Source: Eubacterium oxidoreducens
GTDB lineage: Bacteria > Bacillota > Clostridia > Lachnospirales > Lachnospiraceae
Assembly (NCBI RefSeq): GCF_900104415.1
Contig: NZ_FMXR01000005.1
Location: forward strand, 62,001-126,000
Direction: 5' to 3'
Length of the DNA: 64,000 nucleotides
The notes under the pieces are model-generated. The model did not search any database, was not told where the DNA came from, and worked only from the letters and a program-made list of their open reading frames with translations. Shown here in pieces: positions 34,631-44,066 of the stretch. Each line of letters opens with the position of its first letter. Within the stretch, counting starts at the first letter, position 1. A program made the translations under genes and the position numbers.

Positions 34631-35992
34631 TTAGTCTTTTATGCGTTTGGGATTTGGTTTTCTTAATATAACCTGATCAAGCAAGATTACAAGAATCAAT
34701 CCGACAATCAAGCCATTTGATGCGATGTAACGCAGCATCTGTGGCATTGATGAAAATGAGGTCGAATCAAGGAACATAATGCCGGCGCCAACCATAAAGG
34801 AAATGCCGACGATAAAACCTTCGCGGGTTGAGAAATCTATTTTTTTAAATTCATTTAATCCTTGAATCATCATCATGGCAAATACAATCATCATAGCAGA
34901 ATAACCTACCGATGGTGGAATTGCTGCAAAGAAAGAGCAGATTGGAGCAATAATGCCAAGAACCATCATAAAAATACCACCGATAATAAACGGTCCTCTT
35001 GCGGCAACGCGAGTCAGTTTGGTAGTGCTTGGCGCTGAGGCAAATGGGACAAATCCGGGTACCGGAAAGATTCCGGTAAGTGCCGCAGTAAGTCCGAACA
35101 GGAGTGTACTGTTGCGGATGGTCTTATGATCGGCAGGTTTGTGAAGCATTTCTTCCATACCATGGATGCTTGCTGCAAAGTTGGAAAAAAGAACAAATTC
35201 CCCGATTAAACATGTAATGATAACAGAAGAATCGATGGTAGGTTTTCCCCAGGCAAAAGCCTGTGGTACTGCGATTAATCCGTCATGAGAGGAGATAAAG
35301 TCCGGCGAGATTCCAAGAAGATAAGCGAGTATCCAACCACAGACAACGCCAATCAAGGTTGCTATGGATTGGAAGAATCCTTTTGCTTTTAAGTTTATTA
35401 CAACAATGATTGCAGTTGTTACAAAAAATATGAACAGATATTTTGGCTGGATTGTGATATTTCCGGAAGATATTCCGGTGGCTCCTTTCATGACCGTAGC
35501 ACTCATTTGTAACACCATGAGAATCAAGAAACTTCCGTTGATAATGGGGTTAAAGATTTTTAATATCTTATCCATTAGACCGGTTAAGCCTATGATCACA
35601 ACCATAATGCCGGCACAAATCATGCCAAACTCGAGATCTGCTCGAAGAACATTGAGGCCTTTTCCAAAGGATGTAGAAGCACTTGATAGAATGATCAAAA
35701 GCCCCATCCACAACCCAGCAGGACCATCGATAATTGGAAAACGATGTCCGAAAATTGCCTGGAGTATGGAGACGCCTCCGCTTAGTAAAAATGTTCGTTG
35801 AAGCATTTGCGCAATATGAACCTGATCTAATCCGAGGTATGTACCGATTATGACAGGCATAATAGCACTTCCTGCAAGGAAATAGACCAGATATTGCAGG
35901 CCGTACACCGTGGATTGTCCGGCGGGAACTTTGTCCTCAAGACCGTATAAGAATCCGTCGGCGTCCGGTTTTAATTTTTTCATCTTATTCAT
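34631..35992 (-). CDS. NCS2-family uracil/xanthine permease
   Basis: 453-residue membrane protein with about 12-14 hydrophobic segments. The sequence around QAIFGHRFPIIDGPAG and the later FPVPGFVPFASAPSTTKL, GYSAMMIVFAMMM fit nucleobase:cation symporter-2 proteins. Whether uracil, xanthine or another base is carried is not clear. The start at 35992 has AAAGGG 9 nt upstream. No purine riboswitch is visible in the roughly 30-nt leader. Confidence 0.88.
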   Translation of the reverse strand: MNKMKKLKPDADGFLYGLEDKVPAGQSTVYGLQYLVYFLAGSAIMPVIIGTYLGLDQVHIAQMLQRTFLLSGGVSILQAIFGHRFPIIDGPAGLWMGLLIILSSASTSFGKGLNVLRADLEFGMICAGIMVVIIGLTGLMDKILKIFNPIINGSFLILMVLQMSATVMKGATGISSGNITIQPKYLFIFFVTTAIIVVINLKAKGFFQSIATLIGVVCGWILAYLLGISPDFISSHDGLIAVPQAFAWGKPTIDSSVIITCLIGEFVLFSNFAASIHGMEEMLHKPADHKTIRNSTLLFGLTAALTGIFPVPGFVPFASAPSTTKLTRVAARGPFIIGGIFMMVLGIIAPICSFFAAIPPSVGYSAMMIVFAMMMIQGLNEFKKIDFSTREGFIVGISFMVGAGIMFLDSTSFSSMPQMLRYIASNGLIVGLILVILLDQVILRKPNPKRIKD

Positions 35993-36028
35993 TTGTTAAA
36001 ACCCTTTCTGTTTTTTCACACGAATTGC

Positions 36029-36057
36029 ATTATATGCTTTTTTTTCACAAATAGCAA
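36029..36057 (-). promoter_or_regulatory. Promoter for the permease gene
   Basis: On the - strand TTGCTA (complement of 36052-36057) and TATAAT (36029-36034) are 17 nt apart. Confidence 0.65.
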
Positions 36058-36131
36058 ATGGAATGGGGTAGTACGATATGGAAAGTTGGGAAAATCATAC
36101 AAAATCTTTACTTCTCGCAGTGGTTTTTCTG

Positions 36132-36140
36132 TGCTATAAT
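36132..36140 (+). promoter_or_regulatory. Extended -10 promoter for the gene at 36169
   Basis: TGCTATAAT: TG, one base, then TATAAT at 36135-36140. The -35 region is weak. The leader would be about 20 nt, followed by AGGAGG. Confidence 0.55.
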
Positions 36141-36168
36141 CCAATTATATTTACAGGAGGTAATTATT

Positions 36169-37035
36169 ATGGCAGATTTTAAATTTGAACCTATGCGCAG
36201 TCTGATTTATGTGAACTGTGCAAAAGAAGACTACAGACCGAATCTTACAAGATGGCTTTATAAAACACATATACCGGATAGTATTTCACAGTTTGAGCCA
36301 TACGTAACAAAGTACGCATTTTATCCATCCTTCCCATGCCCACCGGAAGGTGATCGTTTTGGATATTGCAAGATGCAGCTGACTGAGCACCACTGGTTGG
36401 TAAGTGATTTGGATCCACGTCTTGAAATTAAAGCGATTGCGGAGACATTTCCACCAGATGTGTTATTATGGCAGGGAAATCTTCCGGAAGCAGCGGTTGA
36501 GATGATGAAGAACGGTCCTAAGCCGGGTGAAGAAGATGGAGATATTGGTAATGAAGCGCGTAAGGCTGCTTTTGAAGGCGCGAATCCATTTATTTTTTGC
36601 TTCCTTCCAATGTGGTGGGAAGAAGATATCAAGGGAAAAGGCCGTACTATAGAAGATGGAGCTAACTATCGTTTCAACTTCTCAATCGGATTCCCGGACG
36701 GAGTAGATAAAGCAGAAGGTGAGAAGTGGCTTCGCGAGGAAGTGCTTCCAATCTTTGAAGCAGCTCCTGAGTGTACAAGAATTCTGATGAGTCATGTTAA
36801 GAAAGATATCAATGACTGCACCATGGACTTTGTAGTAGAAGTTTGGTTTGAAAATCAGTCCGGCTGGTATAAGGTAATGGTTGAAGATACCAAGAAATTG
36901 GCAAAACCATCATGGGCTGAGCAGGATGCATTTCCGTTCTTGAAGCCATATCACAGATTTATTTCTGTAGCAGTGGCTGATTATACACCAAGTAATAATC
37001 TTGCAAATTATCGTGGATATCTTACAATGAGATAA
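36169..37035 (+). CDS. Uncharacterised protein with two possible dimeric alpha/beta-barrel (EthD-like) modules
   Basis: 288 residues, soluble. ATG at 36169 follows an ideal CAGGAGGTAA. The N-terminal part (IYVNCAKEDYRPNLTRWLYK, then FGYCKMQLTEHHWL) and the C-terminal part (FNFSIGFPDGVDKAEGEKWL, then MDFVVEVWFENQSGWYKVM) each have a strand-helix-strand order ending in an aromatic strand, which resembles a duplicated ferredoxin-like/EthD fold. Aromatic and acidic residues are abundant. I do not recognise the family. It has its own promoter and terminator; a flavodoxin-fold gene follows. Confidence 0.7.
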   Translation: MADFKFEPMRSLIYVNCAKEDYRPNLTRWLYKTHIPDSISQFEPYVTKYAFYPSFPCPPEGDRFGYCKMQLTEHHWLVSDLDPRLEIKAIAETFPPDVLLWQGNLPEAAVEMMKNGPKPGEEDGDIGNEARKAAFEGANPFIFCFLPMWWEEDIKGKGRTIEDGANYRFNFSIGFPDGVDKAEGEKWLREEVLPIFEAAPECTRILMSHVKKDINDCTMDFVVEVWFENQSGWYKVMVEDTKKLAKPSWAEQDAFPFLKPYHRFISVAVADYTPSNNLANYRGYLTMR

Positions 37036-37044
37036 GAAAAACAG

Positions 37045-37081
37045 ATGCTTCGATGGTCTTTTGCCATCGGAGCATTTTTTT
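37045..37081 (+). terminator. Terminator after the gene at 36169
   Basis: ATGCTTCGATGG at 37045-37056 pairs with CCATCGGAGCAT at 37064-37075 (one G-U), followed by seven Ts. Confidence 0.9.
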
Positions 37082-37229
37082 ATAAACTGTTGTTTTGGTG
37101 GGGGGATTGTGCAAAAAGACCAAGTAATCCGTTTTGCGCATTACTGGAGAGAAGAAAAGAAAACGGAATTTGGCAACATGTTGAATTTTGGGAACCGGAA
37201 AAAGAAATATAGTTTAGGAAATGAGTAAA

Positions 37230-37320
37230 AGTGCACAATTGTATAAAAATCCATACAAAAACCTATACAAAATTCCATGCTTTAAAAATATTGGACAGAA
37301 TAAGCTGAGCAAAATATAAT
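37230..37320 (+). promoter_or_regulatory. Tandem operator-like repeats and promoter for the gene at 37372
   Basis: The 336-nt gap 37036-37371 holds the terminator above, an A-rich stretch, then three near-direct repeats with about 12-nt period at roughly 37238-37277 (ATAAAAATCC, ATACAAAAACCT, ATACAAAATTCC). A promoter follows: TTGGAC at 37291-37296, 18-nt spacer, TATAAT at 37315-37320. The repeats look like a regulator-binding array. Nothing else coding is seen in the gap. Confidence 0.5.
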
Positions 37321-37371
37321 ATTTACAAGAGATGATAGAGCGAATCTGTTTTTCATTAGGAGGTATAATAA

Positions 37372-38370
37372 ATGAAAATTTTAGGAGTTTCACTGGGAAC
37401 AAAGAATGGAAACAATGATACGATGTGCTGCGTAGCATTAGAGGCAGCAAAAGAAATGGGAGCTGAAATCGAATTCATGAATGCGTTCGATTGGAATTTT
37501 GAGACTTGTTCAGGATGCGTAGCCTGTTCAAGAGGTCTTGTAATGGGTAAGGGCATGATCTGTACAAGAAAGGATGATTATAAAGCATTCTATGAAAAAA
37601 TGGTGGAAGCAGATGGTGTGCTTTTTGTAGATCCGATTTTTGAGTCTGGTGCTTCCGGTCTTTATCATATATTATGTGACCGTATGGGACCGGGACATGA
37701 TACAGGACTTCTTTTAGGAACACATTTCCAGCTGCTTGAGCAGGGTAAAGAAGGTCTTGATATGAAATATTTCAAGCAAAAAGCCATTTCATTTGTTGGT
37801 ATTGGCGGTTCTGACTGGGCACTTCGTGTTGAGACCGATCATGCAATGCTTGCAATGAGTCCGGGATGGAAGGTAATTGATAATGATTACTTCTCATGGT
37901 CTAAGGATGTTATTATGCAGGATGACAAGGTTGAAAGAATGAAAGAAATTGGTCGCAATCTTGTAGCTGCAGCAAAAGAGATTAAAGAAGAAAACGAAAA
38001 AACATTAGCAGAACACAAGATGCCTGTTCTTGAGAATACCAAGTCTTATTGGAAGGGAACACCGGGTGTCTGTCCGCATTGCCAGGGTAATAACTTCTAT
38101 ATCTTCCCGGGAACAACAAAGGCGGTTTGTGAACTTTGCGGACTGGAAGGAACGATTGTGGTTGAAGATGATGCATTCAAATTTAAGTTTGACCCGGCAG
38201 ATGAGCACAAGGCTCATGACACTATGTCCGGAAAGAAACTTCATGGAGATGATATCTTTGAAAATGAGTCTCGTCTTGTAAATCTGTTCAAGGATGAAGA
38301 ATTTAAGGCTCGTAAGAAACATTACTTAAGTGTTTGTGAAAAAACACCTTCTCCTTCTAAAGGAAATTAA
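37372..38370 (+). CDS. Flavodoxin-fold (NADPH-dependent FMN reductase family) protein with C-terminal zinc ribbon
   Basis: 332 residues. Residues 1-210 have the FMN-reductase fold: LGVSLGTKNGNNDTM as phosphate-binding loop, a CSGCVACSRG cysteine motif as in iron-sulfur flavoproteins and related reductases, and GLYHILCDRMGP. Residues about 235-265 form a zinc ribbon (CPHCQGNN, CELCG). The C-terminal 60 residues are charged. An iron-sulfur or redox-active role for the first Cys pair is possible. The substrate is unknown. AGGAGG precedes the ATG. It ends 2 nt before a TAACTCAGTC repeat. Confidence 0.8.
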   Translation: MKILGVSLGTKNGNNDTMCCVALEAAKEMGAEIEFMNAFDWNFETCSGCVACSRGLVMGKGMICTRKDDYKAFYEKMVEADGVLFVDPIFESGASGLYHILCDRMGPGHDTGLLLGTHFQLLEQGKEGLDMKYFKQKAISFVGIGGSDWALRVETDHAMLAMSPGWKVIDNDYFSWSKDVIMQDDKVERMKEIGRNLVAAAKEIKEENEKTLAEHKMPVLENTKSYWKGTPGVCPHCQGNNFYIFPGTTKAVCELCGLEGTIVVEDDAFKFKFDPADEHKAHDTMSGKKLHGDDIFENESRLVNLFKDEEFKARKKHYLSVCEKTPSPSKGN

Positions 38371-38372
38371 TT

Positions 38373-38389
38373 TAACTCAGTCGGAGAAA
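38373..38389 (+). repeat. TAACTCAGTC repeat, fragment D
   Basis: The first 17 nt of the repeat (TAACTCAGTCGGAGAAA), starting 3 nt after the stop codon of the preceding gene; the sequence then diverges into an unrelated terminator. A second element fragment, AAACGCTCCGC, lies at 38470-38481. Confidence 0.55.
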
Positions 38390-38450
38390 CGAGGCTGTCG
38401 CTTTCGATGATGAAATCAATCATCTGGGCGCGGCCTCTTTTAAATTTCTC
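38383..38450 (+). terminator. Terminator-like structure after the flavodoxin-fold gene
   Basis: GAGGC at 38391-38395 pairs with GCCTC at 38433-38437 and is followed by TTTT. An inner GATGAT/ATCATC hairpin lies at 38406-38424, and an outer GGAGAAA/TTTCTCC (38383-38389, 38444-38450) can close it. Confidence 0.55.
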
Positions 38451-38531
38451 CAAAATTCCCTATGAAACAAAAACGCTCCGCTTGCGGACTTTGTTCTTTG
38501 ATAAAATCAGAACAAATGTTCGCAAAAAGGC

Positions 38532-38560
38532 TTGACACCTTATAAGGTGGAGTTTACTAT
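38532..38560 (+). promoter_or_regulatory. Strong promoter with a perfect 14-bp palindrome in its spacer
   Basis: TTGACA at 38532-38537, 17-nt spacer and TACTAT at 38555-38560. CACCTTATAAGGTG (38536-38549) is a perfect palindrome that overlaps the -35 end and fills the spacer, the position used by MerR-family regulators. A full TAACTCAGTC repeat begins 11 nt downstream; the next gene is uvrB, 269 nt away. No other ORF lies between. Confidence 0.6.
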
Positions 38561-38570
38561 TAACTTAGTA

Positions 38571-38763
38571 TAACTCAGTCGGAGAAATCCTCCACCTCTA
38601 AGCGTTAGCGTAGGTGGGGGTTATGACAAACTATACTCAGTCGTGGTACAAGCTCCGACTGAGTTAAACGCTCCGCGTGGATGCGCACGGATTCGGGCAG
38701 GAATTTGTCTGCTGAAGCAGACCCGAATCCGGCGCGCAAGACTCGCGAGCGAGTCTTGACGAA
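38571..38763 (+). repeat. TAACTCAGTC repeat, full-length copy A (193 bp)
   Basis: About 96 percent identical to the copy at 49714 (7 differences, no indels by my count). It has four stem-loops in order: CCACCT/AGGTGG; ACTCAGTCG/CGACTGAGT; GGATTCGGG/CCCGAATCC with inner GTCTGC/GCAGAC; and AAGACTCGC/GCGAGTCTT with a 2-nt loop. No coding frame is supported. It fills most of the 458-nt gap 38371-38828 before uvrB. Confidence 0.85.
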
Positions 38764-38828
38764 GTTATCTATTGCTAAGTGCATAGCACAGATGATGGTT
38801 TTGATGCTTATCAAAGAGGTAGAAGGAT

Positions 38829-40817
38829 ATGGATTTTAAGTTACATGCAGCCTATCAGCCGACCGGTGATCAACCACAGGCGATTGAAGCACTCACGAAG
38901 GGATTTGAAGAAGGCAATCAGTGCCAGACTCTGCTTGGAGTGACCGGATCGGGTAAGACATTTACGATGGCTAATGTTATTGAAAAGTTAAATAAACCGA
39001 CGTTGATTATAGCGCACAACAAGACGCTTGCAGCGCAGCTTTATGGAGAATTTAAGGAATTTTTTCCGGAGAATGCAGTCGAGTATTTTGTGTCTTATTA
39101 CGACTATTATCAGCCGGAAGCATATGTGCCGTCTTCGGATACTTATATTGCAAAGGATTCTGCAATCAATGAAGAAATCGATAAATTAAGACTGTCGGCA
39201 ACGGCATCACTGGCAGAGAGACGTGATGTGATAGTGGTATCATCGGTATCTTGTATCTATGGAATCGGAAGCCCGGAGGATTTTATGGAAATGACGGTAT
39301 CACTTCGACCGGGAATGGAAAAAGACCGTGACGATGTAATTCGTGACTTGATTGAGATGCAATATATTCGTAACGAAATGGATTTTCAAAGGGGAAGCTT
39401 TCGTGTACATGGAGATGTGCTGGAGATTTTTCGGGCGAATATCACAGAAAGCGCTGTGCGTGTTGAGTTCTTTGGCGATGAGGTAGAACGGATTACGGAG
39501 TTTGACCCGCTTACCGGAGAGGTAAAGGCACAGCTTGAACATGTCATGATTTTTCCGGCATCACATTATGTAATGCCGCAGGAAAAACTGAGAAAGGCCT
39601 GTGTGACGATAGAAGAAGAATTAAAAGAGCGGGTTTTATATTTTAAAGGGCAGGATAAATTATTAGAAGCGCAGCGCATTTCAGAGCGAACGAATTTTGA
39701 CATAGAGATGCTGAAAGAGACGGGATTTTGCAGTGGAATAGAGAATTATTCAAGACATCTCACCGGACAAAAAGCGGGTGAGGCGCCGATGACTTTGATG
39801 GATTATTTTAAGGATGATTTCCTGATTATTATAGATGAGTCGCACATGACAATTCCGCAGATTCGTGCCATGTATCATGGTGATCAGTCGAGAAAGTCTA
39901 CACTTGTGGACTATGGATTTCGACTACCTTCAGCGAAGGATAATCGGCCGCTTAATTTTGAAGAGTTTGAAAGTAAGATTGATCAAATCATGTTTGTATC
40001 GGCAACTCCCGGAGCGTATGAACAGGAGCATGAACTATTGAGAGCGGAGCAGATTATTAGACCGACAGGTCTGCTCGATCCGGAGATTGATGTGCGTCCG
40101 GTAGAAGGACAGATTGATGATTTGATAGCAGAGGTAAGGAAAGAGACCGACAAGAAGAATAAGATATTAATTACGACATTAACCAAAAAGATGGCAGAAG
40201 ATTTGACGGATTATATGCGGCAGGTCGGGATTCGGGTTAAATATATGCACTCGGATATTGATACACTAGAAAGAACCGAGATTATTAGAGATCTTCGTAT
40301 GGATGTTTTTGATGTGCTTGTTGGTATCAATCTTTTGCGAGAAGGCCTCGATATTCCGGAGATTACATTAGTAGCGATTCTTGATGCGGACAAAGAAGGG
40401 TTTTTGCGATCGGAGACTTCACTGATTCAGACGATAGGACGTGCGGCTAGAAATGCGCAGGGGCATGTTATTATGTATGCGGATACAATTACGGATTCTA
40501 TGCGCGTGGCAATTGAGGAAACGGCAAGAAGAAGATTGCTGCAACAGGCCTACAATGAAGAGCATGGAATAACGCCTACCACCATTCAAAAAAGCGTTCG
40601 TGATTTGATTCGTATTTCTAAGAAAGTTGCGGCAAAGCAGGTACAATTTGCAAAGGATCCGGAGTCTATGGACCAAGAAGAACTTGATGCGCTTATTAAA
40701 AAGCTGGAAAAGCAGATGCGAAAGGCTTCGGCGGAACTTAATTTCGAAGCTGCGGCGCAGCTTCGGGATCAGATGATAGATTTGAAGAAAATGCGTGCAG
40801 AGGCATTTGGAGATTAG
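38829..40817 (+). CDS. uvrB: Excinuclease ABC subunit B
   Basis: 662-residue damage-recognition helicase-like subunit of nucleotide excision repair. Walker [14 protein letters not shown]; the beta-hairpin motif [12 protein letters not shown] that opens [12 protein letters not shown] (Walker B); helicase motifs [13 protein letters not shown] and QTIGRAARN; and the C-terminal UVR domain (about 620-655) that contacts UvrC. uvrA follows after 11 nt. The long upstream gap holds the repeat element and the palindromic promoter. I see no clear LexA box. Confidence 0.97.
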   Translation: MDFKLHAAYQPTGDQPQAIEALTKGFEEGNQCQTLLGVTGSGKTFTMANVIEKLNKPTLIIAHNKTLAAQLYGEFKEFFPENAVEYFVSYYDYYQPEAYVPSSDTYIAKDSAINEEIDKLRLSATASLAERRDVIVVSSVSCIYGIGSPEDFMEMTVSLRPGMEKDRDDVIRDLIEMQYIRNEMDFQRGSFRVHGDVLEIFRANITESAVRVEFFGDEVERITEFDPLTGEVKAQLEHVMIFPASHYVMPQEKLRKACVTIEEELKERVLYFKGQDKLLEAQRISERTNFDIEMLKETGFCSGIENYSRHLTGQKAGEAPMTLMDYFKDDFLIIIDESHMTIPQIRAMYHGDQSRKSTLVDYGFRLPSAKDNRPLNFEEFESKIDQIMFVSATPGAYEQEHELLRAEQIIRPTGLLDPEIDVRPVEGQIDDLIAEVRKETDKKNKILITTLTKKMAEDLTDYMRQVGIRVKYMHSDIDTLERTEIIRDLRMDVFDVLVGINLLREGLDIPEITLVAILDADKEGFLRSETSLIQTIGRAARNAQGHVIMYADTITDSMRVAIEETARRRLLQQAYNEEHGITPTTIQKSVRDLIRISKKVAAKQVQFAKDPESMDQEELDALIKKLEKQMRKASAELNFEAAAQLRDQMIDLKKMRAEAFGD

Positions 40818-40828
40818 AAGGGATTAGT

Positions 40829-43654
40829 ATGGCACAACATAAATTGATTACGATTCGCGGAGCGAATGAACATAATTTAAAAAACATTGATGTGGATATT
40901 CCAAGAGATTCTATGGTTGTTTTGACGGGTTTGTCGGGTTCGGGCAAGTCTTCGTTGGCATTTGATACGATTTATGCGGAAGGACAAAGACGCTATATGG
41001 AATCGTTGTCGTCGTATGCCCGCCAGTTCTTAGGGCAGATGGAGAAACCTAATGTGGAAAAGATTGAAGGTCTTTCGCCGGCGATTTCCATTGACCAAAA
41101 GTCGACGAATCGAAATCCGCGTTCAACAGTAGGAACGGTTACGGAAATTTATGATTATTTTCGTCTTCTTTATGCACGGGTTGGAATTGTGCATTGTCCA
41201 AAGTGTGGCAAGGTGATTCGCAAGCAGACAGTTGACGAGATGTGTGACCAAATTATGGCACTGGAAGAAAAGACCAGGATTCTTTTGCTGGCGCCGGTTG
41301 TCAGGGGACGTAAGGGAGAACATCAAAAGGTATTTGAACAGGCAAGAAAAAGTGGCTATGTTCGGGTTATGGTAGATGGCAATCAGTATAATCTGGATGA
41401 GGAAATCAAGCTCGAAAAAAACATGAAACATAATATCGAGATTGTGGTTGACAGACTCGTTATAAAGCCCGGTATAGAAAGACGTCTTACCGATTCGGTT
41501 GAGAATGTATTGGCATTGGCGAATGGACTGATGATAGTCGAAATTGTCGGTGGCGAGCAAATAAATTTTTCGCAGAGTTTTGCCTGCCCGGATTGTCAGA
41601 TTAGTATTGATGAGATTGAACCGAGAAGCTTTTCTTTTAATAATCCTTTTGGTGCCTGTCCGCATTGTTTTGGACTGGGATATAAGATGGAATTTGATGA
41701 GGCGCTTATGATTCCGGATCAAAAGCTTAGTATTATGGAAGGCGCTATTCAGGTTATGGGATGGCAGTCGTGCAATGATAAGAAGAGCTTTACTTATGCT
41801 ACATTAAAGGCACTAAGCGAGCATTATGGTTTTTCCTTGGAGACGCCTTATAAAGATTATCCGAAAAAGATTAAAGATATTTTGATTCATGGAACGAATG
41901 GCGAGAGTGTTACCGTGCATTATCGAGGGCAACGCGGCGTGGGCGATTATGATATCGCGTTTGATGGATTGATTCGTAATGTACAAAAGAGATATCGTGA
42001 GACTGGATCTGAGACGATGAAAGCGGAGTATGAGCAGTTTATGAGAATTACGCCATGCACCGTATGTCATGGCCAAAGACTGAAAGAAAGTTCGCTTGCG
42101 GTGACGGTTGGGGATAAGAATATTTATGAAATCACATCCTTGTCTGTGAAGAATCTTTATTCTTATCTGGATACATTACAGTTGTCTGCACATCAGCATA
42201 TGATTGGAGATCAGATTCTTAAGGAAATCAAGGCAAGAGTTGGTTTTTTGAATGAAGTTGGGCTGGATTATCTGACTTTGTCAAGAGCAACAGGAACTCT
42301 GTCAGGAGGAGAAGCGCAGCGGATTCGTCTGGCAACACAGATTGGTTCGGGGCTTGTAGGTGTAGCGTATATTCTAGATGAACCGAGTATTGGACTTCAC
42401 CAAAGAGATAATGATAAATTATTGGCAGCGCTAAAACGCCTGCGCGATCTTGGAAATACTCTTATTGTGGTAGAACACGACGAAGATACGATGAGACAGG
42501 CGGATTATATAGTTGATATTGGGCCGGGAGCAGGTGAGCATGGAGGCGAAGTGGTCGCTTGCGGAACGGCGCAGGAGATTATGAAGTGCAAGCGGTCAAT
42601 TACAGGGGATTACTTAAGCGGAAGAAAGAAGATTCCGGTTCCTTCACAAAGAAAGAGTCCAAACGGCTATCTGATGATTAAGGGTGCAAAGGAAAATAAT
42701 CTAAAGAATATTGATGTCAAGATTCCGCTTGGAGTGATGACGTGTATCACCGGGGTTTCAGGATCCGGGAAAAGTTCTTTGACAAATGAAATTTTATATA
42801 AGTATCTGGCAAAGACGCTGAACCGGGCGAGAACCATTCCGGGAGCATTTGATGAAATCGTTGGAACCGAGCAACTTGATAAGATTATTGATATTGATCA
42901 GTCTCCGATTGGAAGAACACCGCGCTCTAACCCGGCAACCTATACCGGAGTGTTTGATCAAATTCGGGATTTGTTTGCAGCAACACCGGATGCCAAAGCA
43001 AGAGGATATAAGAAAGGGCGATTTAGTTTTAATGTGAAAGGCGGACGATGTGAAGCCTGCAGCGGAGATGGAATTATAAAGATTGAGATGCACTTTTTAC
43101 CTGATGTATATGTACCGTGCGAAGTATGTGGAGGAAAGCGATACAATAGAGAGACGCTTGAGGTAAGATACAAGGGAAAAACCATTTACGATATTTTGAA
43201 TATGACGGTGGAAGAGGCACTTGGTTTCTTTGAACATATTCCATCGATTCAGCGAAAGATTCAGACTTTATATGATGTAGGACTGTCCTATGTGAAGCTG
43301 GGGCAACCTTCAACGCAATTGTCCGGAGGAGAAGCGCAAAGAATTAAACTGGCAACGGAATTATCAAAAAGAAGTACCGGAAAGACGATTTATATTTTGG
43401 ATGAGCCAACAACCGGACTGCATTTTGCAGATGTTCATAAGCTGGTGGAGATTCTACATCGCCTTACAGAAGGCGGGAATACCGTAATTGTGATAGAACA
43501 TAATTTAGATGTGATTAAGACGGCGGATTATATTATTGATATGGGACCGGAAGGCGGAGATGGCGGCGGAACGGTTGTTGCAACCGGGACTCCGGAACAG
43601 GTTGCCAGGAATAAGGATTCTTATACAGGGCAATATATAAAACCGCTCTTATAG
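40829..43654 (+). CDS. uvrA: Excinuclease ABC subunit A
   Basis: 941 residues, two ABC ATPase modules. First Walker [14 protein letters not shown] and second [13 protein letters not shown]; signature motifs [12 protein letters not shown] (twice). Zinc-finger cysteines occur at [18 protein letters not shown] and [16 protein letters not shown]. It forms UvrA2B with the uvrB product. It ends at a strong terminator. Confidence 0.97.
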   Translation: MAQHKLITIRGANEHNLKNIDVDIPRDSMVVLTGLSGSGKSSLAFDTIYAEGQRRYMESLSSYARQFLGQMEKPNVEKIEGLSPAISIDQKSTNRNPRSTVGTVTEIYDYFRLLYARVGIVHCPKCGKVIRKQTVDEMCDQIMALEEKTRILLLAPVVRGRKGEHQKVFEQARKSGYVRVMVDGNQYNLDEEIKLEKNMKHNIEIVVDRLVIKPGIERRLTDSVENVLALANGLMIVEIVGGEQINFSQSFACPDCQISIDEIEPRSFSFNNPFGACPHCFGLGYKMEFDEALMIPDQKLSIMEGAIQVMGWQSCNDKKSFTYATLKALSEHYGFSLETPYKDYPKKIKDILIHGTNGESVTVHYRGQRGVGDYDIAFDGLIRNVQKRYRETGSETMKAEYEQFMRITPCTVCHGQRLKESSLAVTVGDKNIYEITSLSVKNLYSYLDTLQLSAHQHMIGDQILKEIKARVGFLNEVGLDYLTLSRATGTLSGGEAQRIRLATQIGSGLVGVAYILDEPSIGLHQRDNDKLLAALKRLRDLGNTLIVVEHDEDTMRQADYIVDIGPGAGEHGGEVVACGTAQEIMKCKRSITGDYLSGRKKIPVPSQRKSPNGYLMIKGAKENNLKNIDVKIPLGVMTCITGVSGSGKSSLTNEILYKYLAKTLNRARTIPGAFDEIVGTEQLDKIIDIDQSPIGRTPRSNPATYTGVFDQIRDLFAATPDAKARGYKKGRFSFNVKGGRCEACSGDGIIKIEMHFLPDVYVPCEVCGGKRYNRETLEVRYKGKTIYDILNMTVEEALGFFEHIPSIQRKIQTLYDVGLSYVKLGQPSTQLSGGEAQRIKLATELSKRSTGKTIYILDEPTTGLHFADVHKLVEILHRLTEGGNTVIVIEHNLDVIKTADYIIDMGPEGGDGGGTVVATGTPEQVARNKDSYTGQYIKPLL

Positions 43655-43656
43655 TG

Positions 43657-43694
43657 AAAAGTGTGCTTTGATGTTGGAAAGCACACTTTTTTTA
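43657..43694 (+). terminator. Terminator after uvrA
   Basis: AAAAGTGTGCTTT at 43657-43669 pairs perfectly with AAAGCACACTTTT at 43678-43690; a T-run follows. Confidence 0.93.
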
Positions 43695-43747
43695 TTTATT
43701 TGGGAATGCCTTGTTGGTAGAGAAAATATGGGCTGTTTGGAGAAAAT

Positions 43748-43826
43748 TTGGCAAATAAAAAAAGATGATTGCATAATCATCTAAATAATCTTGGGGAGTG
43801 CACCTCCAATCTAGGATTGAAGGTGC
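43748..43826 (+). promoter_or_regulatory. Putative promoter and RBS-sequestering hairpin upstream of a small ORF
   Basis: In the 412-nt gap between uvrA and mbl: TTGGCA at 43748-43753, 18-nt spacer, CATAAT at 43772-43777, overlapped by a perfect inverted repeat AGATGATT/AATCATCT (43763-43782). Downstream, GCACCT-C-CAATC pairs with GATTG-A-AGGTGC (about 43799-43826); its 3' arm includes GAAGGTG, the ribosome site of the ORF at 43834. Confidence 0.4.
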
Positions 43827-43833
43827 TTGAGTT

Positions 43834-43902
43834 ATGAAAAATTATATTAGCTTATTAGCTAGTACATGTGTATTATATGTTATAAATGTGATGGTTATGT
43901 GA
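43834..43902 (+). CDS. Possible 22-aa hydrophobic peptide
   Basis: An ATG 8 nt after GAAGGTG opens a frame of 22 codons ending TGA. The peptide begins MKNYISLLAS and is hydrophobic to its end, enough for one short membrane helix, with a single Cys near the middle. Its ribosome site is in the 3' arm of a hairpin, as in some type I toxin genes and leader peptides. No antisense partner is recognised. It may be chance. Confidence 0.3.
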   Translation: MKNYISLLASTCVLYVINVMVM

Positions 43903-43949
43903 AGAAATGCGAAAAAAGTTAAGATTTTATTACAATTTGCAAAACAAAC

Positions 43950-43977
43950 TTGCAAATTCAAATCCATCGTATATAAT
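43950..43977 (+). promoter_or_regulatory. Promoter for mbl
   Basis: TTGCAA at 43950-43955 and TATAAT at 43972-43977, spacer 16 nt. A repeat TTGCAAA starts 14 nt upstream. The leader contains an inverted repeat AATGTAC/GTACATT (44009-44015, 44024-44030). Confidence 0.65.
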
Positions 43978-44066
43978 ATATTCGTGTTTGTATGCATGAT
44001 GGATTGACAATGTACAGACTTTGGTACATTGATGAAAGATAGAGGATGAAAGAAAGGGGAAACGAC

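Noticed and set aside
43834-43902. AgrD-type autoinducer peptide
   Set aside because: The peptide has a Cys but lacks the acidic tail of AgrD, and no agrB-like gene is nearby; kept only as an unclassified small ORF.
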